Assembly (NCBI RefSeq): GCF_900112795.1
Contig: NZ_FONA01000019.1
Coordinates: 1-64,000, forward strand
Direction: 5' to 3'
Source of the DNA: Thermophagus xiamenensis
GTDB lineage: Bacteria > Bacteroidota > Bacteroidia > Bacteroidales > Marinilabiliaceae
DNA length: 64,000 nt
Within the stretch, counting starts at the first letter, position 1. Every line of letters begins with the position of its first letter. The translations under genes were made by a program, and so were the position numbers. Shown one piece after another: positions 9,547-18,908 of this stretch. The notes beneath the pieces are model-generated. The model ran no database searches and was not told the DNA's origin. It was given only the letters and a program-made list of their open reading frames with translations.

Positions 9547-9566
9547 TTTTTGCCACAAATTAACAT

Positions 9567-9574
9567 TATCTTCG
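9567..9574 (+). promoter_or_regulatory. Promoter -7 element for the Wzi-like gene
   Basis: TATCTTCG, one mismatch to consensus, 21 bases before the chosen ATG. Same form as the era promoter. Confidence 0.4.
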
Positions 9575-9595
9575 CACAAAATTTTACCCGGACTC

Positions 9596-11227
9596 ATGTT
9601 AATAAATCACTTATATCGGTTCTTGTCGGTTTTTTATTTAATTTTTTTTCTTTCCGGCATAAAAGCGATATCACAAAACAACTTTTCGGCATCTGGAAAT
9701 ATCTCTGCCGAAACCATTATTTATGATGGTGAATTACCCCCCTTATGGGCGGTTGCTTTAAATGAAGGCCGATGGCATAATTACTCCGGAAGTCAATCTA
9801 TTTTGTATGCCGGCGCCATATTACAATGGAATAACAGCCGAAATCTGCTTATTGAGGCCGGTATAGAAGGTGACCATTCCTCGGGTTATAATGAGACCTA
9901 CCTACACACCGGGACCATTAAAGCAGCATGGAAAAACTGGAAGCTCTCAGCTGGAAAGCATACTTTCGACCCCATTTTTATTGATAAGAACCAAGGTAGT
10001 GGCAGTTATCTTTACGGTAACAACTACCGACCGATACCCAGAATTACACTGGAACTGACAAACTTCTCACCAGTTCCTTTTACCAACGGACTCTTGGAAA
10101 CACGCGGAGGCATTTCACAAGGTTGGTTGAAAAACCAACAGTACGGTGGGGATGTGCTGCTTCATGAAAAATATGCCTACCTAAGATTTAACATAAAGAA
10201 ATGGAAGCCCTATATCGGATTAAACCATTCTGCCATGATGGGGGGAAACAGAAGCGACGGCAGCAGCATTCCTGTCGATTTTTGGGCAACATTTTTTGGT
10301 GAGGGTAGCGATAAAATAGGCGGTGGTGAAGCCACTAATGCCGCCGGCGCACACATGGGATTATATGACTTTGGAACCTATCTGCAAACTTCAAAGGGAC
10401 AATTCCACTTTTATTACCAGATACCTTTCGGTGATGGCTCTGGCAGTCTATTCTGGCATGGAAATACTGATCATGTTCTGGGTATTGACTGGAAACCGCT
10501 CAATATTTCATGGCTCAAAAATTTGACATTTGAATGGATTCAAACCACCTACCAAAGTGGTAACGGAATGCCAGACCCCGGACTGCCCGGGGAAATGACA
10601 GAAAGTGGCTATTACCTCCATTACAGCAAACTCTCCCAGCAACAAATTGATCAATTAATCGAGGAGAACAAAGAGCTTCTGACTCAAGACGAGTTAAACA
10701 AAACAACGTGGACCTCAGAAGAAATTAAAAATCTTCTAAAAAAAGTGATTAACCATGGTAATGATTTTGGAGGACGAGACGGTTATATGAATAACGGAAT
10801 GTATCCTTCGGGGTGGTCCTATAATGGACATATTATGGGGAGCCCTTTTAACCTTACGGAACAACAAATTGAAACCGCATACCCTAACATAAATTTTCAA
10901 CATCCTGTTAAAATAAAAAATGACAGGTTTAAAGCCCTTCATTTAGGAGCAGCAGGAAATATCGGCACCCAAATTAAATGGCAAACCAAAATATCCTGGA
11001 CTCGAAACTTCGGCACCTATTTTGAGCAATACCCGGGAAGATATACATGGGTCGAAGCAGAAAATTACTGGTTTAAAGGAGGTCGTGATCAATGGTATAC
11101 CTTCCTTCAATGGAATTGGTGCCCTAAAAAATGGAAACAAGCCAATATACATATCGCCTTTGCATATGACGGAGGGGATATATATCAATCGACCGGATTG
11201 AAAGCGGGTTTCAATTTTAATTTTTAA
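9596..11227 (+). CDS. Wzi-like capsule assembly outer-membrane protein
   Basis: A 543-residue outer-membrane beta-barrel of the capsule assembly Wzi family. It is expected to attach or organise surface polysaccharide. A signal peptide with a long hydrophobic core occupies residues 1-26 and ends near the SQN motif. Mature-part features typical of the family are alternating aromatic strands, the PLWAVALNEGRW segment near the start, and a terminal Phe (FNFNF) as in barrel proteins. The ATG at 9596 was chosen over the upstream in-frame ATG at 9524, which lies inside the terminator hairpin. Next on the strand come the initiating sugar-phosphate transferase and wecB, which supports a surface-polysaccharide role. 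Confidence 0.8.
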   Translation: MLINHLYRFLSVFYLIFFLSGIKAISQNNFSASGNISAETIIYDGELPPLWAVALNEGRWHNYSGSQSILYAGAILQWNNSRNLLIEAGIEGDHSSGYNETYLHTGTIKAAWKNWKLSAGKHTFDPIFIDKNQGSGSYLYGNNYRPIPRITLELTNFSPVPFTNGLLETRGGISQGWLKNQQYGGDVLLHEKYAYLRFNIKKWKPYIGLNHSAMMGGNRSDGSSIPVDFWATFFGEGSDKIGGGEATNAAGAHMGLYDFGTYLQTSKGQFHFYYQIPFGDGSGSLFWHGNTDHVLGIDWKPLNISWLKNLTFEWIQTTYQSGNGMPDPGLPGEMTESGYYLHYSKLSQQQIDQLIEENKELLTQDELNKTTWTSEEIKNLLKKVINHGNDFGGRDGYMNNGMYPSGWSYNGHIMGSPFNLTEQQIETAYPNINFQHPVKIKNDRFKALHLGAAGNIGTQIKWQTKISWTRNFGTYFEQYPGRYTWVEAENYWFKGGRDQWYTFLQWNWCPKKWKQANIHIAFAYDGGDIYQSTGLKAGFNFNF

Positions 11228-11297
11228 AGCAGTTGATTATTTACTTCATAAAATTGTCAAAACAACTTAATTTTGAATAGCTTTAATTAAGGATGGT

Positions 11298-12692
11298 ATG
11301 TTAAGAGAAAAAGCCAGAGTGGTCAACAATTTTCTTGCTATAGTTGATGTTATTATTGCAGTTGTCAGCTATAACCTTGCAGTTTTCATTGAATTAAAAC
11401 ATCTTGAACCTTTAGCCAATAAGGATTCTATTATCATTCATTTCCTATTGGTTTTCCTATGGTACATTTTGGCTAAAGCCTTACGGCTAAATCAGCTGTA
11501 TCGATCCAGACCTTATTCAGTAGTTTTATTTGGATGTCTTAGCCTTGCAGTAGTCGGTACATCTGCCCTGATATTGTTTGTTTGGATTTTTGATTTGTAT
11601 TCCATTGATTTTTCTCGCTTATTACTTTTTGGTGTGATCGATCTAATATTGACATTTGGGGTAAAAATGCTTCACTATTCATTTATGAAAAGAGCCAGAG
11701 CACAAGGATTTAACACCCTCCATGTCATTGTTATAGGTGATCATACCGCCCGCTCTTTTTTGCGTCAAATTGTTAAAATGAAGGAATGGGGTTATAGAAT
11801 AGCTGCAATTATTGGAACTGAGGAATTGGAACAAGAATTTGGCGCAGTTGCCCCCTTCCTGCCTGCAAACACCAATATTGAACAACTGTTACGGAACAAA
11901 ACCATTGATGAAATAATTTATTGCAAAGAAACCCCTTCGATACAAGAAATTGAAGATTTGTTACAGCTCACTTCTGAAATAGGGGTAGTTTTTAGAATGT
12001 ATTCTTCATTCTTCAATATGCTAACCAATAAAACCCATCTTCATTATTTTGGAACGACCCCGCTGTTAACCATTTCAAACACACCACTCAACTACCTGGA
12101 GTTAAGAGTTAAAGCTGCCTTCGACTTTCTCTTTTCCGCCTTTGTGGTCATTGTATTTTCGCCAATTTATGTATTACTGGCACTAGCAATTAAACTCGAT
12201 TCCAAGGGCCCGGTATTTTTTAAACAAAAAAGAGTGGGTTTAAGAGGTAGGAAATTTGTTTTATTTAAATTTCGGACAATGGTTAAAAATGCCGAAGAAT
12301 TAAAAGCAACCTTGATGCAACAGAATGAAATGGATGGTCCGGTATTTAAAATGACCAATGACCCTCGTATTACACGTGTTGGCCGATTCCTCAGAAAAAC
12401 CAGTCTTGACGAGTTACCTCAGTTCTTTAATGTGTTGATTGGTGATATGTCGATCATAGGCCCACGCCCTCCGCTGCCCGACGAAGTTAAACAGTATAAA
12501 CGTTGGCAGCTGAGACGTCTTTCCATGAAACCAGGAATCACATGTATTTGGCAAGTATCGGGAAGGAATAATATCCCTTTTGAAGAATGGATGAAAATGG
12601 ATTTGGAATATATTGATAACTGGTCACTTAAATTAGATTTCATCATTTTCCTGAAAACGATACGTACAATGATACGTGGTGATGGTAAATAA
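11298..12692 (+). CDS. Undecaprenyl-phosphate sugar phosphotransferase (WcaJ/WbaP type)
   Basis: A 464-residue polyprenyl glycosylphosphotransferase that starts a polysaccharide repeat unit by moving a sugar-1-phosphate onto undecaprenyl phosphate at the inner membrane. Four N-terminal transmembrane helices come first, then a CoA-binding-like domain (about 140-250), one more hydrophobic segment near 275-295, and the catalytic bacterial transferase domain. Its hallmarks are KRVGLRGRKF, FKFRTMV, the DPRITRVGRFLRKTSLDELPQ region and IGPRPPLPDEV. An AAGGA-like ribosome site precedes the ATG. wecB begins 11 bases after its stop, so the two are an operon. The sugar cannot be told from sequence. Confidence 0.93.
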   Translation: MLREKARVVNNFLAIVDVIIAVVSYNLAVFIELKHLEPLANKDSIIIHFLLVFLWYILAKALRLNQLYRSRPYSVVLFGCLSLAVVGTSALILFVWIFDLYSIDFSRLLLFGVIDLILTFGVKMLHYSFMKRARAQGFNTLHVIVIGDHTARSFLRQIVKMKEWGYRIAAIIGTEELEQEFGAVAPFLPANTNIEQLLRNKTIDEIIYCKETPSIQEIEDLLQLTSEIGVVFRMYSSFFNMLTNKTHLHYFGTTPLLTISNTPLNYLELRVKAAFDFLFSAFVVIVFSPIYVLLALAIKLDSKGPVFFKQKRVGLRGRKFVLFKFRTMVKNAEELKATLMQQNEMDGPVFKMTNDPRITRVGRFLRKTSLDELPQFFNVLIGDMSIIGPRPPLPDEVKQYKRWQLRRLSMKPGITCIWQVSGRNNIPFEEWMKMDLEYIDNWSLKLDFIIFLKTIRTMIRGDGK

Positions 12693-12703
12693 ATTGTATT
12701 ATT

Positions 12704-13822
12704 ATGCAAAAGATACTTCTGGTTGCCGGAGCTCGGCCTAACTTTATAAAGATTGCCCCTCTTTGGCGAGAATTTTCAAAACTCTCAAATGTTGACGTTA
12801 AAATTGTTCATACCGGTCAACATTATGATAAAGCTATGAGTAGTTTTATTTTTGAAGATTTACAACTCCCATCGCCAGATTACAACTTAAATATCCATGG
12901 TGGTTCTCATGCCATTCAAACCGGTCAAATCATGGAACGTTTTGATAAGGTTGTTGACATAGAGCTTCCAGACGATATTATTGTAACCGGTGATGTAAAT
13001 TCCACTTTGGCCTGTGCTCTGGTAGCCGTTAAACGAGGCATTCGCACATCTCATGTAGAAGCAGGATTGAGAAGCTTTGACCGATCAATGCCGGAAGAAA
13101 TCAATAGAATTGTAACCGATTCTGTTTCCGACCTTTTATTTGTTTCCGAATCGTCGGGAATAAAAAATCTTGAACGAGAAGGCATTGAACCTCACAAAAT
13201 ATTCTTTGTTGGTAACGTTATGATTGACAGTTTGGTATTTATCGAAAAAAAGGTAAATAACTCTACAATTCTACACCAACTTGGAATAAAAGAGAAAAAT
13301 TATGGTCTTTTGACCCTACACCGCCCTTCGAATGTGGATAATCCAAACCAACTAAAACAGCTTTTATCCTGGTTACACCATATTGCCGACAAAACCAAAA
13401 TTGTTTTTCCTGTTCATCCCCGAACACAAATAAAAATAGAAAAAATTTCTTCGAAACCTTTAATTAACCATCCCAACATAATACTGATCCCTCCTCAACG
13501 TTACGTTGATTTTCAAAGACTATTAAAATCAGCCCAATTTGTCATTACCGACAGCGGAGGGCTCCAGGAAGAAACAACCTGGCGAGGAATTCCTTGTATC
13601 ACCTTAAGAAAAAACACAGAACGCCCTGTAACCATTGAAGTTGGAACCAACATATTGGCAGGTCATGACTTGGAATTAGCATCATCAACCATCTTGCAAT
13701 TTTTAAATAAAAAAACCCAAAGCGGAGAAAAACCACATCTGTGGGATGGTAATGCAGCATCCCGCATTGTTAAGGTTATTGTCAATCAATCACCTTCATT
13801 CTCTAAATCCACTTTTCAATAA
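12704..13822 (+). CDS. wecB: Non-hydrolysing UDP-N-acetylglucosamine 2-epimerase
   Basis: Interconverts UDP-GlcNAc and UDP-ManNAc in the cytoplasm and so supplies ManNAc-type sugars for surface glycans. The 372-residue length is typical. Motifs include GARPNFIKIAPL at the N-terminus, HTGQHYD, TGDVNSTLAC, HVEAGLRSFD, PEEINRIVTD, HRPSNVDN (containing the catalytic-region His) and TDSGGLQEE near residue 285. It is tightly coupled to the glycosylphosphotransferase upstream. The family is certain. The symbol wecB is used for activity, not for proof of an enterobacterial antigen pathway. Confidence 0.93.
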   Translation: MQKILLVAGARPNFIKIAPLWREFSKLSNVDVKIVHTGQHYDKAMSSFIFEDLQLPSPDYNLNIHGGSHAIQTGQIMERFDKVVDIELPDDIIVTGDVNSTLACALVAVKRGIRTSHVEAGLRSFDRSMPEEINRIVTDSVSDLLFVSESSGIKNLEREGIEPHKIFFVGNVMIDSLVFIEKKVNNSTILHQLGIKEKNYGLLTLHRPSNVDNPNQLKQLLSWLHHIADKTKIVFPVHPRTQIKIEKISSKPLINHPNIILIPPQRYVDFQRLLKSAQFVITDSGGLQEETTWRGIPCITLRKNTERPVTIEVGTNILAGHDLELASSTILQFLNKKTQSGEKPHLWDGNAASRIVKVIVNQSPSFSKSTFQ

Positions 13823-13902
13823 TTATCTTTAAATTTTAGTATCGCAGTCCATAAAGTTTAAAAAGGCAAATATGAATTTTGGATATTGATAATTAACTTT
13901 CC

Positions 13903-14742
13903 ATGAAAACACTCCTGAAATTACATAACATAATCAATTCAACAATCCTGCTATTCTTACTTATAGCATGCAGTCCCAATGAAAAAGTACCTAAGGATTT
14001 TCCTGACGAAGATGAGATGGCACAAATCCTGGCGGATATCCATTATACCGAAAGTATTATTAGCCAGGCCAGACGAAACCTAACCGACAATTTAACTGAT
14101 GATGATATCCCGGGATATTATCGAAATGTTTTGGACAAATATAACCTTTCAGCCGAACAATTTGACTCCATAAGAGACTGGTACTCAGCACACCCTTATC
14201 ATTATCAAAAAGTTTATGATAAAGTTATAGTGTTGCTAAGTAAAAAAGAAGCTGAATTAAATCAACTTCTTAAAGCCAAAGAAGAACAAAAAGACAGTTT
14301 ACATATCATCCGGGATTTATGGAATACAGATAGAATAATGAAAATAACTCCTAATGATACTACCAAAAGTTTCTTACCTTTTGAGGTTAAGACCGACTCT
14401 ATTATTGGCGGCCAAATTCGACTATCGGCAGTATATAAATTTTTAAGAGAAGATCTGTCAAAAAATGGCAAGACTATTATGATTACCCAATATGCTGATT
14501 CAACTACAGATACAATTTCCCTTGAATTGAGCAAAACTTTTAAAAACAATCCAATTACCCTCCAAACAGAAATTGATTCCTTAAATCCTTTAATCCAAGT
14601 TCACGGTTTTTTATTTGAACATGACACAAGTGACGTTACCTCTATTGAATTCAGCGATATAAGGTTAGAACACTTCATTAATAAAGGCAAGGAACCCAAA
14701 ATAAAAGAAATGCCTTTAATTAAAGAAAATACCCAAGAATGA
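13903..14742 (+). CDS. DUF4296 lipoprotein
   Basis: A 279-residue lipoprotein. A type II signal peptide ends at the lipobox LIAC with Cys23. The next 90 residues match the DUF4296 family seen across Bacteroidota, here DEDEMAQILADIHYTES, where M-x3-L-x-DIH is the recognisable core. The rest is charged and partly helical. No function is established. Its stop overlaps the start of the next gene by four bases (ATGA), so the two are translationally coupled. Confidence 0.82.
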   Translation: MKTLLKLHNIINSTILLFLLIACSPNEKVPKDFPDEDEMAQILADIHYTESIISQARRNLTDNLTDDDIPGYYRNVLDKYNLSAEQFDSIRDWYSAHPYHYQKVYDKVIVLLSKKEAELNQLLKAKEEQKDSLHIIRDLWNTDRIMKITPNDTTKSFLPFEVKTDSIIGGQIRLSAVYKFLREDLSKNGKTIMITQYADSTTDTISLELSKTFKNNPITLQTEIDSLNPLIQVHGFLFEHDTSDVTSIEFSDIRLEHFINKGKEPKIKEMPLIKENTQE

Positions 14743-15368
14743 AACACCATAAATTTGCTGCACATTACATGCTTTCTCCTCAGGGTGACTTTATTAAATG
14801 GCCTGTTATCACCATCAGAAATGATGGTCTTATTATTGATATTAATCACCATAAACAAACTTTTATAGAACAACATGGTGTTAAGTTTTATTCAGGAATA
14901 CTGCTTCCCCCGTTCATGGATATTTGGTGGGATTATTCATCGGAAACTTTACCAATAGATGATAAAAGCCTAACAACTCACTTTAATAACGGAACCATTC
15001 TTTTGGGTCTTAGTAATAGGCAAATAGTCTCTCAAAATCATTCACATCATAGGCCCAGACTTTATCCGCATCGTTTTCCATATAACCGTCCTGAAATATT
15101 TCCCGATATGGGAATTAAAAATTCTCTTCCCATATTAGAAAAAATCAAAATAATAATCGGACGACAAAAAAATCTAAAACTACACCAGATTCTTTCGGCT
15201 GTAACTAGTGAAAGTGCTATAAAAGTTGGGCAACCCTGCCTGGGCAGGTTGGAAACGGGTTGCTCTCCAGGAATCATACTAATAGAAAACGCTGATTTGA
15301 TTAATCTAAAATTAAACCCTCACTCATCCGTAAAATGGTTAATTTTTCCAACAAAAGAATCAGGATAA
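14739..15368 (+). CDS. Amidohydrolase-related protein lacking most of the catalytic barrel
   Basis: A 209-residue protein. Residues 1-60 resemble the small beta-sandwich that opens amidohydrolase and deaminase proteins. However, the place of the metal-binding HxH motif reads PPFMDIWWDY. Residues 125-205 resemble the far C-terminal end of the same family: a helix like LHQILSAVTSESAIKVG, then LGRLETG-SPGIILIENADL. The intervening barrel, normally around 200 residues with the remaining metal ligands, is missing. It is therefore unlikely to be a hydrolase. There is no frameshift and the frame is clean, so it may be a retained reduced protein rather than a fresh pseudogene. It overlaps the DUF4296 gene by four bases. 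Confidence 0.6.
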   Translation: MKHHKFAAHYMLSPQGDFIKWPVITIRNDGLIIDINHHKQTFIEQHGVKFYSGILLPPFMDIWWDYSSETLPIDDKSLTTHFNNGTILLGLSNRQIVSQNHSHHRPRLYPHRFPYNRPEIFPDMGIKNSLPILEKIKIIIGRQKNLKLHQILSAVTSESAIKVGQPCLGRLETGCSPGIILIENADLINLKLNPHSSVKWLIFPTKESG

Positions 15369-15618
15369 TTGATTTTAGCAATATTAATACAATTAAATAC
15401 ATCGACAAAAGCAAGTTTTAAATTATGTTTTAATATTGTTACCCATACTAATCTTTAGTGCGAAATTGTTCCCGTAAGAGCTACTCTCCCTGCCCGCCAC
15501 ATTAATATTCCGTTTTTTCCCTATCACAAGTGTTACGAGAGACAGACTCGTATCACAACATCCTTAACATCTTAAAATTAAAATTACTAAAGATCTTTAA
15601 TGGTCTATTTACACAAAA
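15369..15618. other. Intergenic spacer before the pgk promoter
   Basis: AT-rich with no ORF and no convincing hairpin. Nothing recognised apart from the pgk promoter that follows. Confidence 0.5.
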
Positions 15619-15652
15619 TTGATTCGCTTTCATTCTCATTTTTGTATCTTTG
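15619..15652 (+). promoter_or_regulatory. Promoter of pgk
   Basis: TTG at 15619-15621 and a perfect TATCTTTG at 15645-15652, 23 bases apart. The ATG follows 43 bases later. Confidence 0.6.
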
Positions 15653-15695
15653 TACTTCACTTTTAAATAAGTAGAAACCCATAATTTTTAATATT

Positions 15696-16955
15696 ATGTC
15701 AAAAATTGAATCTTACAACTTCTCCGGGAAAAAGGTTATTGTTCGTGTCGACTTCAATGTTCCCTTTAATGAAAAATTTGAAATTACCGATGATACCCGT
15801 ATTAGGGCTGCGCTGCCGACATTAAGGAAAATCCTTTCTGACGGAGGTTCGGTCATTGTAATGTCTCACCTGGGACGTCCAAAAGGGAAAATAAATCCTG
15901 ATTTTTCATTAAAGTACGTTCAAGGACGTTTAGCTGAACTGTTAGAAACTGAAGTAATATTTGCCAGTGATTCGGTAGGATCCGATGCTAAAGAAAAAGC
16001 TGCCGCTTTGAAGCCAGGTCAGGTATTATTGCTTGAAAACCTTCGCTTTTATCCTGAAGAAGAGGGTAAACCCAAACTGGCCGACGATGCATCGGATGAT
16101 GAAAAGAAAGCTGCCAAGGCCGAAATGAAAGAAAAACAAAAAGCTTTTTCCAAAGAACTGGCTTCTTTGGCAGATGTCTACGTCAATGATGCTTTTGGAA
16201 CAGCTCACAGGGCACATGCTTCCACCGCCATCATTGCCGATTATTTCGACGCCGACAAAAAAATGTTTGGGTTTCTTATCGAACAGGAACTTCAAAGCCT
16301 AGATAAAGTGCTTAAATCTCCCGAACGGCCATTCACAGCTATCATGGGAGGAGCCAAGGTTTCTACAAAAATTACCATCATTGAAAATTTGCTTGATAAA
16401 GTAGATAACCTCATCCTCGGGGGAGGTATGACTTATACCTTTATTAAAGCACGTGGAGGTAACATTGGATCTTCAATTTGTGAAGATGAATACCTTGATT
16501 TGGCTACCAAAATTGAAAAAATGGCCAAAGAAAAAGGCGTTAAACTTTACCTGCCTGTCGATGTAGTAGCTGCAGACGATTTTAATAATGACGCCAACAC
16601 TCAGGTTGTTCCGGTAGAACAAATTCCTGACAACTGGCAAGGACTTGATGCCGGACCCGAAACCATTAAAATATATCAGGATGTAATAGAAAACTCTAAA
16701 ACTATACTGTGGAACGGTCCTGTTGGTGTTTTTGAAATGGATAACTTCGCCAAAGGTTCACGCGCTGTAGCTGAGGCCATTGCTGCCGGCACACAAAAAG
16801 GTGCTTTCTCGTTAATCGGAGGAGGTGACTCTGTAGCCTGTATCAATAAATTCGGAATGGCCGATAAAGTTTCTTACATCTCAACTGCTGGTGGTGCTTT
16901 GCTGGAATATCTTGAAGGTAAAGACCTGCCGGGTATTAAAGCCATTAGGGGATAA
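15696..16955 (+). CDS. pgk: Phosphoglycerate kinase
   Basis: Glycolytic enzyme that transfers phosphate from 1,3-bisphosphoglycerate to ADP. The 419 residues are slightly above the common 395. The excess is a lysine- and acid-rich insertion around residues 122-152 ([11 protein letters not shown] to [10 protein letters not shown]), which is common in Bacteroidota enzymes. Substrate-binding motifs are present: VDFNVPFN near 20, SHLGRPKG near 62, the [13 protein letters not shown] region near 165 and the nucleotide loop [13 protein letters not shown] near 377. It stands alone with its own promoter and terminator. Confidence 0.98.
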   Translation: MSKIESYNFSGKKVIVRVDFNVPFNEKFEITDDTRIRAALPTLRKILSDGGSVIVMSHLGRPKGKINPDFSLKYVQGRLAELLETEVIFASDSVGSDAKEKAAALKPGQVLLLENLRFYPEEEGKPKLADDASDDEKKAAKAEMKEKQKAFSKELASLADVYVNDAFGTAHRAHASTAIIADYFDADKKMFGFLIEQELQSLDKVLKSPERPFTAIMGGAKVSTKITIIENLLDKVDNLILGGGMTYTFIKARGGNIGSSICEDEYLDLATKIEKMAKEKGVKLYLPVDVVAADDFNNDANTQVVPVEQIPDNWQGLDAGPETIKIYQDVIENSKTILWNGPVGVFEMDNFAKGSRAVAEAIAAGTQKGAFSLIGGGDSVACINKFGMADKVSYISTAGGALLEYLEGKDLPGIKAIRG

Positions 16956-16988
16956 CTAACATCCATCGACAGGTTTTAAACCATTTCG

Positions 16989-17059
16989 ACACCACAGATA
17001 TTCACCCTCTACCATGGGTTTAATCTCTTGGGTTATATGTGCATATCTGTGGTGTTTTA
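16989..17059 (+). terminator. Terminator after pgk
   Basis: A 13-bp perfect inverted repeat (16989-17001 with 17043-17055, core CACCACAGATAT) encloses about 40 bases that can form an inner ACCC/GGGT stem. A short T run follows. Confidence 0.65.
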
Positions 17060-17110
17060 TTTATATTGTTTTGACCATTTTTGATTTTTCAGCAATATAA
17101 AACATTATTA

Positions 17111-18358
17111 ATGCGCATCTTATACATCTGGGGAATACGTATTTTTTCCTTTTTTATAGCCATTGCAGCCACATTTAATGAAAAGGCCAGACTTTTAAAA
17201 TATGGCTGGAAAAAAGTTTGGCAACAATTAAACGAAATCAGTCATCAATCGCCAATTGTCTGGATTCATTGTGCTTCATTGGGTGAATTTGAGCAAGGGC
17301 GTCCAATAATAGAAGCTATTCGGTCTAACCATCCGGAATTTAAAATATTACTTACCTTCTTTTCACCCTCTGGATACGAAGTGAGAAAAAACTACAACAT
17401 GGCTCATTGGGTAACATATTTACCTGCCGACACGCCCCAAAATGCAAAAAAATTTATTGAGACAGTTAAGCCGACATTTGCACTTTTCGTGAAATACGAA
17501 TTTTGGCCCTGCTTTTTTGAAACGCTTCACAAAAAGAACATTCCAATAATCAGTGTTTCTTCCATATTCCGTGAAAACCAGATATTTTTCAGGTGGTACG
17601 GAACATGGTTTCGTAAAACATTAAAAAAAGTACAAAAATTCTATGTCCAGGATAAAACATCCGCACAATTGCTAAAAAAAGCCGGAATACTTAATTGCGA
17701 TGTGGTTGGAGATACTCGCTTCGACAGAGTAACAGATATAGTAAAAAATGCAAGGCAAGTTCCAATTGCGGAATCTTTTGCTAAAGATGCCTCTCTGGTA
17801 GTGGTCGCCGGTAGCACCTGGCCACCGGATGAAGACCTTTTAATTAATTATATCAACAATACTCCTGATGATGTAAAAATCATTATTGCGCCCCATGAAG
17901 TTCACGAAAGTCACATTTCTCAAATTGAACAAAAATTAAAAGTACCTTACCTGAAATTCTCAAAAATAAATTCTTCCTTACCATTAGAGTTTGCTAAAGT
18001 AAAAGTTCTTATTGTCGATACCATTGGTCTTTTATCTGCCATTTATCGGTATGGACATGTTGCATACATCGGCGGCGGCTTTGGGAAAGGCATACACAAT
18101 ACTCTCGAAGCAGCCACGTATGGGATACCGGTAATCTTTGGTCCCAAATATCAAAAATTTAAAGAAGCCCGGGACCTTATTAAATGTAAAGGAGGTTTTT
18201 CCATTAATAACTATTCTGAATTATTTTCTTTAATAGAAGACTTTAGAAATAAGCCCACACGACTTAAAGCCTCAGGACAGTCGGCCGCTTCATATGTCTC
18301 TTCGATGTGTGGCGCCACTGACATCATAATGAAAGAGATATTTTCCATTTCCACCTAA
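17111..18358 (+). CDS. waaA: 3-deoxy-D-manno-octulosonic acid transferase
   Basis: Kdo transferase that adds Kdo from CMP-Kdo to the lipid A precursor at the inner membrane. Residues 5-22 form the N-terminal membrane anchor. The N-terminal glycosyltransferase domain carries IHCASLGEFEQGRP, with the family's catalytic Glu in the GEFEQ segment. The C-terminal domain carries GSTWPPDED, IIAPHEVHE and the donor-site GGGFGKGIHNTLEAATYG. I chose the ATG at 17111 (415 residues) over a TTG at 17081. It shows that the cell makes Kdo-containing LPS or lipooligosaccharide. No other lipid A gene is adjacent. Confidence 0.95.
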   Translation: MRILYIWGIRIFSFFIAIAATFNEKARLLKYGWKKVWQQLNEISHQSPIVWIHCASLGEFEQGRPIIEAIRSNHPEFKILLTFFSPSGYEVRKNYNMAHWVTYLPADTPQNAKKFIETVKPTFALFVKYEFWPCFFETLHKKNIPIISVSSIFRENQIFFRWYGTWFRKTLKKVQKFYVQDKTSAQLLKKAGILNCDVVGDTRFDRVTDIVKNARQVPIAESFAKDASLVVVAGSTWPPDEDLLINYINNTPDDVKIIIAPHEVHESHISQIEQKLKVPYLKFSKINSSLPLEFAKVKVLIVDTIGLLSAIYRYGHVAYIGGGFGKGIHNTLEAATYGIPVIFGPKYQKFKEARDLIKCKGGFSINNYSELFSLIEDFRNKPTRLKASGQSAASYVSSMCGATDIIMKEIFSIST

Positions 18359-18824
18359 AATTGAATCTTCTATTTGAAAGACAGTTAATTTCTTGATGCA
18401 TTTACTTACATTAATTATCTATTCAAATCTACTCTTATTGAATAAAGTTGGGTTTAAGACTATCCAAAAACATTACTTTATTGGATGGGGGATTTACGTC
18501 CTATTTGAGTTTTTCTAAAATATTATTGGGGAAAATACTTGATACTCTCCATTGCTCCAGAGTCAAGAAGAAATGCTTTTTAATTTATCTTTCTTTAACA
18601 TACTTTAGAATGCTCAATTGTTAATATTTGTTGCAAAAAACAACTTACTCTATAGGTTTCAGAAGGTTCAAAATTTGCAATTTTCAGACATAAAAAAATC
18701 AATAAATCATTTTAAATTATATTTTATGGAAAACTTTAGCCCATCTCAAAATTTTTTATTGCCTAATTTTCAATACTTAAAGACTTTAAAATGGAAAACT
18801 TTTAGTTTTCTCGTCAAAAAAAAG
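18359..18824. other. Gene-poor AT-rich spacer upstream of nrdJ
   Basis: About 550 bases lie between waaA and nrdJ. An open frame of 71 codons at 18618 is low-complexity (Lys, Phe, Leu, Asn) and unsupported. ATGGAAAACTTT occurs twice (18726 and 18790). The second copy runs into a small palindrome (GAAAAC/GTTTTC). No cobalamin riboswitch conserved core (B12 box) was found, although the downstream enzyme needs B12. Confidence 0.45.
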
Positions 18825-18855
18825 TTGCCATAAAAAAAAACCTTTCCTAACTTGC
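18825..18855 (+). promoter_or_regulatory. Probable nrdJ promoter
   Basis: TTG at 18825-18827, then a 20-base spacer and TAACTTGC at 18848-18855. The -7 box lacks one T of the consensus. Same variant as the one upstream of the RRM gene at 58041. Confidence 0.4.
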
Positions 18856-18908
18856 AATCACGAAACCAAAATACTTAATAATTATTAAAATATTAATAAT
18901 CAATTATC

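Noticed and set aside
15235-15260. Hairpin CCTGCC/GGCAGG inside the amidohydrolase-related gene as a possible inserted repeat
   Set aside because: Only one copy seen and it lies inside a clean coding frame.
15062-15277. Antisense ORF within the amidohydrolase-related gene
   Set aside because: No motif or start signal. The plus-strand frame explains the region.
18618-18833. 71-codon ORF before nrdJ
   Set aside because: Low-complexity AT-rich translation with no family features; it overlaps probable regulatory sequence.
18359-18908. Cobalamin riboswitch upstream of nrdJ
   Set aside because: No B12-box core or the usual long-range hairpins could be found. A covariance search would settle it.
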